Shown here: positions 1 through 9,232 of the stretch, piece after piece
How positions within the stretch are numbered: position 1 is the first letter of the stretch
Layout of the letters: every line of letters begins with the position of its first letter
From: a bacterium
GTDB lineage: Bacteria > Planctomycetota > Planctomycetia > Pirellulales > Pirellulaceae
Direction of reading: 5' to 3'
DNA: 64,000 nt
Assembly: GCA_030430075.1 (NCBI GenBank)
Contig: JAUIGN010000041.1
Location: 1 to 64,000, forward strand
Notes under the pieces: generated by a model
The model's input: only the letters and a program-made list of their open reading frames with translations
Told to the model about the DNA's origin: nothing
Databases searched by the model: none
Made by a program: the position numbers and the translations under genes

Positions 1-1
1 T

Positions 2-3000
2 GTAGTGCCAGAGATAGTCGCCGCCGAACCCGGTGCTGCCTTCCGGCGTCCAGTGCCGCAGCGGGCTGATGTTGTCGGTCGCCGTCACCGGGTTCTCCAG
101 GAACGACGCGTCACCGTTGTCCAGGATGCGGGGCCGCTGGTTGACCGCGTGCAGCGTCTCGATGCTTTCGTAGGTGATCGAGCTGATCCCGTCCGAGCTG
201 ATCGAGAAGCCGGTGTCGAAGACCGGTTGCCCGTTGCTCTCGAAGAGGAGCGTATCGCCGGGCGGAATCGGTTCGGCCGGATCGGGCGGGTTGCCGTCGT
301 CCGGACCGCCGATGAACGGATCGTTGCCGTCGACGTGACGGAGGACCGGCGGACCGTTCTGGGGCGCGTCGCCGCCGAAGACCAGCGGATCGATCGAGAT
401 GATGTCGTTGAACTGGCTGCCCACCACGTTCTCGAACATGCTGGGGCCGATCGGATTGTGTTCCATCCTCCGTACGAGCGTCACGTTCTGCGCGCCGCCA
501 ATCGTGTGCAGGACGTCCATCGGCATGTCCAGCAGATCCATGTCGATCATCACGTTGGAATCGGCAAAGCGGAAGTCGATCGTTTCGTTGCCGTTCAGAT
601 CGGTGAGGATGTCGTTGCTGTCGCCGGTGCCGTCGTCGTTCTGGCCCGGTTCGAGCTGGAAGGTGTCGTTGCCGGAGACCAGTTGGCCGGCCACGTCGAC
701 CGCTCCGCCGTCCAGCGAGTCGCTGCCGGGACCGTCGCCCAGGATGTTGTGGTCCTGGTCGCCCGTGATGATGTCCCGGCCGAAACCACCGAAGGCGTTC
801 TCGATGCTGCTGCCGTCCAGCGGTCCGTCCGTACCGGCGACCAGGCCGAGAACATTCGTCGCGGTCCCGGCCGCCAGGTCGATGGTGACCGGCGAACTGA
901 AATCGCGGAAGTCAATGCTGTCGCCGTTGACGTCGCTACCCCGGCCATCGATGGTGCCTCCGAGCGAGGCGGAGTCGCGGAAGTCGAAGCGATCATCGGC
1001 ATTCGCCGCACCAACCAGCGTGTCAAAGTTGGACCAGGCCAGATCATCTTCGGAACCGGTGGCTACGATTGGGTTAGGCTGTTGCGGCGACGGCGGCGCG
1101 AACAGCGGATCGTCTTCGGCGCGGCCGATCGATGACGCATTGCCGGTATCACTCAGCGTTTCGTCGTCCGAGACCAGCACACCCGTATTCGCCAGACTGT
1201 CGGTCAGGGCGAAACCGCCGACACCGAACGGGCCGAAGCTGCTGACCTCGCCACCGATGTCCCAGTGTGTGCGGTCGGTCGCGATATCCATCTCCAGAAC
1301 GTTGGCCGCGCCGGCCGGGGCCAGGATGGCGTCGATGTCACGGAACTCGCTGTTGGTTCCTTGAATTGCATCATCTTCACCGTCGTAGCCGTCGATCGAT
1401 CCGTGGTCGGTCAGCGTGACCGTACGACCGGGTGCCAAGTTCGACAGGTCGAGCAGGTCGTCGTTGCTCCCCGTGTTGGGAGCACCGGCTACATTCTCGT
1501 CACCACCGAGGAGCGTGAAGACACCCGGAGCCGTGTCGCTCTGGAGGACGAACCGATCGCTGCCACCCGCTGCGTTGACAAGGTAGGCGCTGATATCCGT
1601 GCCGCCCGCACCGCCGAAATTCACATCGATCGTGTCGTCGCCGCCACTGGTCCGAATCGAGACAATATCGAGCTGATCCAGGTTGTAGGTGATGTCGGTG
1701 CCGCTACCCGAGTCGAACAGTCCGTCGGCCGACGTGGCGTCGATCGTCACCGAGTCGCCCGACGCGTCGGCCCGGTCGATGACCACCAGTTGATCGCTAT
1801 CGCCAGCAGCGGGCGGGTTGTCGGTCCCGGTGGGCGAAACGTCGATTGTGCCTTGGATGCCGTCGACCGTGTTGGCCGCATCGCTGGTCGAATTCTCACT
1901 GTAAAGTCGGAAACTATCGTTGCCCAATCCGCCCAGCAACGTCACGGCCACGCCGGCCGGCGTGCTGCGAACCCAGAGCGCGTCGTTGCCCGTGTCGTCG
2001 TCGGTCGTGTTGTCGCCGTCCAGCGTGACGTCATTCGTGATCGTTGACGCATCCAAGGCCACCAGGTCGATCGTCTCGTTGCCCGTTCCGCCCCGAACGA
2101 GCAGTTGATCGAAGCCTGAGAACGACGTGTCCTCGAAACCGCCGTTGCCGGTAATAATCGAGACGCCGTCCATTGCCGCCCCGTCATCGTCGATCGTCAG
2201 CTCCGTCGTGGCCGGCGTGCTCGTGGCATCGACCAGCAGTCCGCCGCCCGCGCCGACCAGGCTGATCGGCGCCAGGTTGGCGAACGACATGAGAAAATCG
2301 GGCGCCACGGGAGCGGCAAAAGCGATCGAGGAAATGTTGCCGCTATTGGCCGTATCGACCGCGTCGGAAAAATAAGCGGCGGCGTGTGGCGTGGCAAAGG
2401 TACTCGCGTAGGCATTATCACCACCGCCGCCGTCGAAGTGAATGCTGACGTCACTGTCGTCAAACATGGTGGGCGGAAAATCGGCCTCGAGTTGAACTTC
2501 CAGTGACGCATTCAGGTGCCCCCCGTTGGAGACGCCGCCGCTGATGCCTGTGTTGTCGACAGGCGGTGCCTGCCCGCTGAACTTGGGCAAGCCGCCCGCC
2601 GTTTCGTCGATTTGCAGCGTGTCGTTGTCGTCCGAACCGATCACGGTAAACGACAAGATGTCGGCCGTTGTTCCGGCAAAGTGGGGCATCCCGTTAACGT
2701 CGATCAAGAGGTTGGTCCCGGCGGCGTCCAGCCTGGCCAGGATCAGGTCATCGCTGGCATCTTCAAACCCGGCCAGTCGCATGTCGAGCACCAGGTGGTA
2801 TGGCCCGCCGCCGCCGGTCTCCACGACCGTCTCGATACTGGTGTAGCTAACGGGTTGGTGCGTATCGGGCGCCACGAACGCGAAGCTGCCGTCCCCGATG
2901 GCACCCAGTGTATTGATCGGGGGAGAAACGAGGGCAGCGAAGTCGAGATTCAGGGTATCGCCCGGCGGCACGCCGGCGTCGCCGAACACCGGCGGATTGC

Positions 3001-6000
3001 CATCGACGTCGAACGACGTGGTCGTCTGCGGCGCGAAGTTGAACGTATCGTTGTCACTGCCGCCGTTGAGGAACGCTCCGTCGCTGGTTGTGATCACGCT
3101 GGTCGAGTCGATGTCGAGCGTGCCGCCGACGGCATCTGGATCGCCCGCCAACGGATCGACGTTGATCGTCACCGTGGCGCCGGCCGAGTTCGCCGTCAGG
3201 TCGCCGTCGATATCGGCGTTGTCACCTGCGGTCAGCGTAATGCTGCCCGCCGAGGACGAGATATCCAGATTCATGCCGCCGGTATCCAGGGCGTTGACGG
3301 TCAAGTCGTCGCCCGCGGCCGCGCTGTCGGCGGCGGTCAAGGTAATGTCGCCGGCCGCCGTCACGTCGTCGGCCACGGTAAGCGGGCTGGCATTGCTGAT
3401 CTCGATAGTCCCGCCTGCTGCGGTGTTGGTCACACCCGCCAGGCCATCGACCGTTCCGATCGTCAGCGTGTTGGGGTTGGCGCCGACGTCGTCGATTTCG
3501 ATATTGCCGCTCGCGGTGTTCGAGGCGGCCAGGGTCAGTAGATCGGTATCCAGGGCGTTGCCCGAACCGATGCCATTGATCGCTCGGATCGCCACGCCGG
3601 AGGCAATCAGGTCGAGCGCTGAGTTGCCATTGTCGGTCACCGCGCCGCCGGTTGTCGTGATCTGAATGTCACCGCTGGTCTGCAGCGAGGACAGGTTGAT
3701 ATCGCCGTCCGCGTCAACGTCGATCAAGCCGCTGCCAGCGTTGATGCTACTGAGGTCGGCGAGATTGACTTCGCCACCGTTGTTGCCTGGGGCGTTGTCC
3801 GCGATGAGCGTCACGGTGCCGCTGGTCGAATTCACGGACGCGAAGAACAAGACATCGACATCATCTTCGGAGATCAAGTCGACCGTCCCGGTACCACTAT
3901 TGATCGTTCCGTTGGCCTGGAACTGCACGCCGTCACCACTGCCGGTCCCGTCGCCGTTGACGACGATTGGACCTGATGTGGCACTGACCGTTCCCGAGAG
4001 CTCGAATCCTTCGTTGTTCCCAGACCCGCCCGTGCCATCGATCGTGACACTACCGGCACCGGTAGCCGAAACACTTGACTGAATAATAACTCCCGGCGCG
4101 TTGGTGGTGTTGCCGCCGACACCGGTAATTTGGATGTTTCCGGCAGCCGAGGTTGACACCGACGCCGATCCGAACAGACCGACGCCAACGGCACCGTTGC
4201 CGCTGGTATTTCCGCCTTGTCCGGTAATCTCGATATTTCCGTCGGTCGCGCCGACTGCGGCGGTTCCCGAGAAGACCACACCTTGACGAAAACTTCCACT
4301 GGTGGCGGTGCTGGTACCGCTGATAAAAATGTCACCCGTCGTCGTTTGCACCGCAGCGCCAAAGGTCGCTTCGACACCATCGTCGGGACCGGCACCCCGG
4401 ATCGAGATGTTGCCGGCACCGGCCACGAGCTGCGCGGAATCGATCAGGACACCATCACCGCTGGTGTCGCCCGTGCCTTGGGCGGGTGTGGTGAGCGGGT
4501 TCGTGCCGCCCCCAAGGACAATATCGCCGCCGTTGCTGTTGATGTTTGTACCAGAGTTCAGCAGGATCCCGCCCCCGCCGGCACCGTTGCGATCGGAATT
4601 CAACGTCACGGAAAAAGCTGAGCTCGGGCTGGAGACATCAGCACTACTCGAGAAGATCACGTCGCCGTCAGTGCGTATAACCAGGTCGCTGTTGGTAGCG
4701 CCCGACTTGCTGATCGAGGCGTTAACCAGAACGTCTGCTTCCGCGGAGCCAGCGAGCAGCGTTACGTTTCCGTTGGTGGTCGAGATCGGGGAGTTGATCG
4801 TCAGGTCACCGGGTCCCGCGCCTTCACGAATCAGAATGTCGTCACCGGGGCCGCCGGCGGCGATGGAGATTCCGACCAGGCCATCGATTGTACCGACGGT
4901 GAGGTCCCCAAGATCCTGCAGGCTGATATCACCTGTTCCCGTGGTCGCGGCGACGTTGACGACGTTCAGGTCGATGTCGTCATCATTCACGTTGGCGTCG
5001 CCGATCCCGGTCACCGCTTCGATGGCGGCATCCAGCGCCGTGATGTTTGCCGCCTCGGAGGGCGACGTGTTATCGACGATCGCGGCAGCCACGTCCAGCA
5101 ACACAGCGTCGCCCTCTGCGACAACCACGCCCAACAAAAGGTCGCCGCTGGTGGTCGAAAGATCGAGGTCGCCCGAGCCGCCGGCAACCACGTCCGTGGC
5201 CGTCATCTGCCCGCCGGCCTCGATCGTGATGTTGCCCGCGGACGTGTCGACATCGCTGAGAACCACGTCGTCGGTTTCCTCGACATCGATGCTGCCGGAC
5301 GAGGTTACCGAAGCGTCGATGTCCGTGACCGCCGTGTCGAGATCGATCCCGGTCGCGGAGGTGGCAACGAGATTGGTCGCGGAGACGAGATTCGTGCTTC
5401 CGGAAATACTGCCGGTCGCAGCCGTCAGGTTGGCGTTGGCCGCTGATGTGGTGGGGCCGCCTAGCGTGATGTCGTGCCCGGCGGCCATATAGATATCGCC
5501 GATCCCGGAGGTGACCGTGCCGGTGCCAATGTCTTCTCCAAACAGATTGACGATCGCCCCGCCGAGCAAAGCGGTGGGATTTGCCAACAGGCTACCGGCT
5601 GAATTGGTGTCGCTGTCGGCGGTCATCGTGAGCGTCCCTCCGCCCATCATGTCGCTGTCCGCCTGCACCGTTACGCCGGCGTCGACCGTGATGTTGTTAC
5701 TGGCCGTCACACCGATGTCCCCGGTCGCGCTGATGTCGGCATTGATCGCGACGTCAACCGGGTCGATGTCGACGTTCAGGCCCGCTGCGCCGGTCGCTGT
5801 CAACGGACCATTGACGATCACATCACCTGAGGTCGTCGTCAGTTTGATCGCGTCAGTGTTGCCGTTGACCGTATTGGCTGCGGCGGTGATGCCCGTGGTC
5901 GTGATGTCGCCGCCGGCCGTAATCGCGACACCGCCCGACGATGAGGTGATGGTGCCCGCCGTCTGCGTGACGGTGCCGGACGAGTCCAGCGTGACATTCC

Positions 6001-8518
6001 CGATGCTGAACACGTTCGCCGCTACGCTGATGCTCGAACTGGACGGGCTGCCGACGGAAATCGAATCCAGAGGGATTCCAGCCCCGACCGCCCCACCAAA
6101 CGTGGTTGCCCCCGCGGTTTGGATATCCAGATTGGAACCAAAGGCGCCCACGTTTTCGTCCAGGGTGCCGGCAAAGGTGATGTTGCCCCCCATGGTGCTC
6201 CTGGCTGTCAGCGAGTTCTCCAGGCCCGCCGTCGCGTCATTGTACGTCTGGCTGCCCGTGGTGTTGATCTCGATGGCATCAATGGACAGGGTGCCGGGGG
6301 CGTCGGTGACGATTGAGTTTAAGAACCCCGTCCCGAAGCCACCGACGCGGGCATCGAGCCTTGTGAGCCCCGACGTGTTGACCACCAGGGACTCCTCGCC
6401 GTCGGTGATGCTGCGGAGCCAGGGCGTGTTGGCAAAACCCAGGATGATATTGCCGCCCATCGTGCTGCTCAACATGGTTGTGTCGGTCGCCGAATCCAGC
6501 AGAATGTTGCCTTCTTCCAGGTCCATCAGGCCCGTGGTGGTGATCGCCCCGCCGTTGAGGTGCATGGTGTCCGCATCAACGCTAAGGGAACTCAACGGGG
6601 TCGTGCCGCCTACCGCTGCGGAGAAGGTGACGATCCCGCCGTTGTTGGTCGATCCTGCCGCGATTACCAACGACTGGCCACCGTCGATCGTCCCGCCAAA
6701 GCTGACATCGCCGTCGTCGATCCCGGCGCCGTCCGTGTCGATCGTGACACTCGCGGTGAGGGTCACGTCGCCGTTGAAGTTTGCGTCACCGGGCGGGGTG
6801 CTGCCGGTCGTGTCAATCGTCGCACCGAGGTTGATGTTGTCCGCGGTGAACGTCACATTACTGCCCGAGAGCGCCGCGGCGAGCGTGATGGTGCCCGTGG
6901 CGGCCGTCAGGTTGCCCGAATTCAAGTTGGTCGCACTGTTCTGAAACGTAAGGGCGTCTGCCGCGTTCCCGTTAATGACCAGATCGGCGTTGAACGCGCC
7001 ATCGAGACCTTCGATGCTGATCGTATCCGCCATCGAGCCGCCGTTGATCGTCAGCGAGCCGACGGCGGTGGGATTGTTGAAAGTCGTATTTTCGAACGTG
7101 CTGCCGGTGAGCTGATTCTGACCGGCGCCCGCAGCCATGAGCACCACATCCGGGTTGGCCGTGTTCGGCAGATTGAAGATGATGTTCGTTGCATCGCCGT
7201 CATTAGAGACCGGCTCCAGCCCGGTGTAGGTGATGACCGAACCATCGAGCGAGACCGAACCGTCGTTGGCGTTGACGTAATTGTAGGTGTTGTTGGTCCA
7301 CGTTCCGCCAGTGATCGCCAGGGAGTCGCCCGGTGAGCCGGTCTGGCCGCCGCCGTCGAAACTCAGTCCGCCAGCGGGCAGCGGATTGCCGCCACTGTAG
7401 TTGACCGTCAGCGAATCATCCCCGCCGTTGCCGTTGGTCACAATCTCGTTGATGCCGGTGTCGGGGAACGTGACCGAAGCGGTGCCGTCCCCGGTCGATC
7501 CGGCAATCGCCGAAACGTCAATCGTGTTCCCATTGCCGTCGCTCAAGGTGTACGTGCCGCTGGACAAGCTCAACGAAAGATCGTTGTCGACGCCCGTGTT
7601 ATCGACGATCGTCAAAATGCCACCTGCCAAATTGACTTCCGTGTCCGGGCCCGCGCCAGTGACGGGAAGTGGGGCTCCCAAAAGTGGAACGATGCCGGCA
7701 CCGGGCGTCAGGTTGTCTCCAGAACCGCCTGGGCCGCCGCCGCCTTGCGTCCAATTGCCGTTGACGCCGGCCGCTGAATTGTTGGGGTTGAGCGTATGCA
7801 GGCGGGCCAACCAAGTGTCTTTGTCGGCCGGCGTCACGGGGCCCGAATAGTACATGTTGTCGTGATGTTCGTTGAAACCAAACAAGCCGTTGGCGGTCGC
7901 TACTTGTCCGCTGGCGGTGACGGCGGTCAGGCCAGGCGGCAACTGAGACGACGTCGAGCTCGTCGCGGTGGTCTGCCAGCCGTTGGTTGCCGCAAAGGCA
8001 TTGTTGTTAAATCCGTAGATGAACGTCGCCGTTGCCCCGGACGCGTCGTAATTGCCGCTCGCGGTCTGGTAGATCAGGATCTGGTCACCATCGGAATTCA
8101 GGTTGACTGAACTCGACAAGTCGATTCCCGCCTCGAACGCCACGGAACCTTGGGTGTTGAGCGAACTATCGTTGAGGACGGTCCCAGCCGGAATTCCATC
8201 GCCATCGACCGTCCATTTAATGTGCCAGTCATTGAGATCGTCGCCAAAACCTGGTCCGTCCCAACCGTCATCGGTAATAAAGATGACTTCGTTGGCCGGG
8301 ATATCCGCCAGGGCCATCACGGCAAAGCCGTCTGGACTATCCGAGCTGAACGCGAAGACGGCCAGATCGCCGGGTGTCAGGGCCAACATGCGCCGAATTT
8401 CAAGTGATTCCAGGAACAGCTGTCGCCTTCCGCTCCGATTGCGAAGGCGCTCGCGGCGCGATTTGTTGCTCCTCAATGAACCAAACAACGACTTCTGGCG
8501 GTGGACTTGGTGACTCAT
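2..8518 (-). CDS. Giant LEPR-XLL-type beta-helical surface protein (3' end beyond window)
   Basis: An uninterrupted minus-strand reading frame of 2,839 codons starts at ATG 8518 and is still open at the left edge. The start is supported by AGGAG at 8528-8532 (9 nt spacer) and an in-frame TGA shortly upstream with no other ATG between. The N-terminus is arginine-rich and ends in LESLEIRRMLA (about residues 36-46), matching the LEPR-XLL leader of planctomycete surface proteins. Residues ~47-260 look like a beta-sandwich module seen in other secreted bacterial proteins. Most of the rest is Gly/Asp/Thr-rich repetitive sequence of TSGDVIVNG and ITLTAADS type, typical of a right-handed beta-helix. 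The last ~500 residues contain GGDGxDT-like repeats and a module (FDFRDSAS, FENVVGSQFNDI, YLWHY) closely similar to the neighbouring giant. It is probably a cell-surface or extracellular structural protein; ligand and function are unknown. The two genes look like tandem paralogues. Confidence 0.9.
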   Translation of the reverse strand, partial: MSHQVHRQKSLFGSLRSNKSRRERLRNRSGRRQLFLESLEIRRMLALTPGDLAVFAFSSDSPDGFAVMALADIPANEVIFITDDGWDGPGFGDDLNDWHIKWTVDGDGIPAGTVLNDSSLNTQGSVAFEAGIDLSSSVNLNSDGDQILIYQTASGNYDASGATATFIYGFNNNAFAATNGWQTTATSSTSSQLPPGLTAVTASGQVATANGLFGFNEHHDNMYYSGPVTPADKDTWLARLHTLNPNNSAAGVNGNWTQGGGGPGGSGDNLTPGAGIVPLLGAPLPVTGAGPDTEVNLAGGILTIVDNTGVDNDLSLSLSSGTYTLSDGNGNTIDVSAIAGSTGDGTASVTFPDTGINEIVTNGNGGDDSLTVNYSGGNPLPAGGLSFDGGGQTGSPGDSLAITGGTWTNNTYNYVNANDGSVSLDGSVITYTGLEPVSNDGDATNIIFNLPNTANPDVVLMAAGAGQNQLTGSTFENTTFNNPTAVGSLTINGGSMADTISIEGLDGAFNADLVINGNAADALTFQNSATNLNSGNLTAATGTITLAAALSGSNVTFTADNINLGATIDTTGSTPPGDANFNGDVTLTASVTIDTDGAGIDDGDVSFGGTIDGGQSLVIAAGSTNNGGIVTFSAAVGGTTPLSSLSVDADTMHLNGGAITTTGLMDLEEGNILLDSATDTTMLSSTMGGNIILGFANTPWLRSITDGEESLVVNTSGLTRLDARVGGFGTGFLNSIVTDAPGTLSIDAIEINTTGSQTYNDATAGLENSLTARSTMGGNITFAGTLDENVGAFGSNLDIQTAGATTFGGAVGAGIPLDSISVGSPSSSSISVAANVFSIGNVTLDSSGTVTQTAGTITSSSGGVAITAGGDITTTGITAAANTVNGNTDAIKLTTTSGDVIVNGPLTATGAAGLNVDIDPVDVAINADISATGDIGVTASNNITVDAGVTVQADSDMMGGGTLTMTADSDTNSAGSLLANPTALLGGAIVNLFGEDIGTGTVTSGIGDIYMAAGHDITLGGPTTSAANANLTAATGSISGSTNLVSATNLVATSATGIDLDTAVTDIDASVTSSGSIDVEETDDVVLSDVDTSAGNITIEAGGQMTATDVVAGGSGDLDLSTTSGDLLLGVVVAEGDAVLLDVAAAIVDNTSPSEAANITALDAAIEAVTGIGDANVNDDDIDLNVVNVAATTGTGDISLQDLGDLTVGTIDGLVGISIAAGGPGDDILIREGAGPGDLTINSPISTTNGNVTLLAGSAEADVLVNASISKSGATNSDLVIRTDGDVIFSSSADVSSPSSAFSVTLNSDRNGAGGGGILLNSGTNINSNGGDIVLGGGTNPLTTPAQGTGDTSGDGVLIDSAQLVAGAGNISIRGAGPDDGVEATFGAAVQTTTGDIFISGTSTATSGSFRQGVVFSGTAAVGATDGNIEITGQGGNTSGNGAVGVGLFGSASVSTSAAGNIQITGVGGNTTNAPGVIIQSSVSATGAGSVTIDGTGGSGNNEGFELSGTVSATSGPIVVNGDGTGSGDGVQFQANGTINSGTGTVDLISEDDVDVLFFASVNSTSGTVTLIADNAPGNNGGEVNLADLSSINAGSGLIDVDADGDINLSSLQTSGDIQITTTGGAVTDNGNSALDLIASGVAIRAINGIGSGNALDTDLLTLAASNTASGNIEIDDVGANPNTLTIGTVDGLAGVTNTAAGGTIEISNASPLTVADDVTAAGDITLTAADSAAAGDDLTVNALDTGGMNLDISSSAGSITLTAGDNADIDGDLTANSAGATVTINVDPLAGDPDAVGGTLDIDSTSVITTSDGAFLNGGSDNDTFNFAPQTTTSFDVDGNPPVFGDAGVPPGDTLNLDFAALVSPPINTLGAIGDGSFAFVAPDTHQPVSYTSIETVVETGGGGPYHLVLDMRLAGFEDASDDLILARLDAAGTNLLIDVNGMPHFAGTTADILSFTVIGSDDNDTLQIDETAGGLPKFSGQAPPVDNTGISGGVSNGGHLNASLEVQLEADFPPTMFDDSDVSIHFDGGGGDNAYASTFATPHAAAYFSDAVDTANSGNISSIAFAAPVAPDFLMSFANLAPISLVGAGGGLLVDATSTPATTELTIDDDGAAMDGVSIITGNGGFEDTSFSGFDQLLVRGGTGNETIDLVALDASTITNDVTLDGDNTTDDDTGNDALWVRSTPAGVAVTLLGGLGNDSFRLYSENSTSDAANTVDGIQGTIDVSPTGTDNPPAAGDSDQLVVIDRADASGDSVTIDATSADGLFDSGSGTDITYNLDQLDIVSIRTSGGDDTIDVNFGGAGGTDISAYLVNAAGGSDRFVLQSDTAPGVFTLLGGDENVAGAPNTGSNDDLLDLSNLAPGRTVTLTDHGSIDGYDGEDDAIQGTNSEFRDIDAILAPAGAANVLEMDIATDRTHWDIGGEVSSFGPFGVGGFALTDSLANTGVLVSDDETLSDTGNASSIGRAEDDPLFAPPSPQQPNPIVATGSEDDLAWSNFDTLVGAANADDRFDFRDSASLGGTIDGRGSDVNGDSIDFRDFSSPVTIDLAAGTATNVLGLVAGTDGPLDGSSIENAFGGFGRDIITGDQDHNILGDGPGSDSLDGGAVDVAGQLVSGNDTFQLEPGQNDDGTGDSNDILTDLNGNETIDFRFADSNVMIDMDLLDMPMDVLHTIGGAQNVTLVRRMEHNPIGPSMFENVVGSQFNDIISIDPLVFGGDAPQNGPPVLRHVDGNDPFIGGPDDGNPPDPAEPIPPGDTLLFESNGQPVFDTGFSISSDGISSITYESIETLHAVNQRPRILDNGDASFLENPVTATDNISPLRHWTPEGSTGFGGDYLWHY

Positions 8519-8527
8519 CGTTGGCGA

Positions 8528-8532
8528 CTCCT
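8528..8532 (-). promoter_or_regulatory. Ribosome binding site of the downstream giant gene
   Basis: The minus strand reads AGGAG followed by nine bases and ATG at 8518. Together with the in-frame stop just upstream it fixes the start of the partial giant gene. Confidence 0.7.
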
Positions 8533-8841
8533 GAGTAACAATGAAACTTCAACAAAGCAGCATGACATGGCGTCGATGCTATGACGCGGACACGAACGCC
8601 AGATGCGCAGCATGATATCGCGCCGGTAAGCGAATTTCAGCACGGCCGAGAGATTGTTGGACACAATTCGCGTTTTCATTGTGTCAGCCGGATGCGAAGG
8701 CTTGCCGTGTCACGGGCCGCTTGTTGCCGCCGACTTCCTGACGTTTTCGGGCAGGGCAATTGGCAGATAAAGGGGGCTGGAATGGGCGGCCGGCCGCGGG
8801 TGGAGGTGGCGCGTGGAATGGGGAAGTGGTGCGGTCGTGCT

Positions 8842-8990
8842 GGGGAGACCTGGCGGTCGGCGGTTTCGGCGAGGTTGCGCTGGGGGAGACCTGGCGGTCG
8901 GCGGTTTCGGCGAGGTCGGAGACCTGCGCCGAGCAGGGGGTCGGAGACCTGCGCCGAGCAGGGGGGCGGAGACCTGCGCCGAGCAGCAGC
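8842..8990 (+). repeat. GGAGACC-type intergenic repeat, tandem units
   Basis: Two near-identical units of about 34 bp (8842-8875 and 8882-8916), each GGAGACC then TGGCGGTCGGCGGTTTCGGC, are followed by three units of 24-25 bp built on GGAGACCTGCGCCGAGCAG (from 8917). Related composite elements occur at 53251-53338 (same strand) and 55475-55552 (opposite strand), so this is a dispersed intergenic family and not coding sequence. Frames that cross it give only low-complexity peptides. Confidence 0.85.
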
Positions 8991-9108
8991 CTGCTCACAA
9001 TAGCAACCTGCGCCGAGCAGCAGCCTGCTCACAATAGCAACCTGCGCCGAGCAGCAGCCCGCTCGCAATAGCAACCGACGCCGAGCGGCAGCCCGCTCGC
9101 AATAGCAA
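8973..9108 (+). repeat. Four 34-bp tandem units, each with a GAGC...GCTC hairpin
   Basis: Units start at 8973, 9007, 9041 and 9075 and overlap the end of the GGAGACC array. Units 1 and 2 are identical and contain GAGCAG-CAGC-CTGCTC, a perfect 6-bp stem with a 4-base loop. Unit 3 has GAGCAG-CAGC-CCGCTC (one mismatch). Unit 4 has GAGCGG-CAGC-CCGCTC, which restores all six pairs. A degenerate fifth unit follows to about 9130. The array lies in the 714-bp gap between the two giant genes. The rest of that gap (8533-8841 and 9131-9232) shows no gene I can support. Confidence 0.85.
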
Positions 9109-9232
9109 CCTGCTCCCAACAGCAACCAGCGGTCCGCAGGGCAGAGCGGCAAGGTCTTCACGTCGTGTTCTTTTCTCGAAACTCTTGGCATAGCGCCAGT
9201 CATTCGAGGTCGATGCCCATCTCCGGACGTCG

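Noticed and set aside
8973..9108. CRISPR array
   Set aside because: Units are contiguous 34-bp repeats with no unique spacers and no cas genes nearby.
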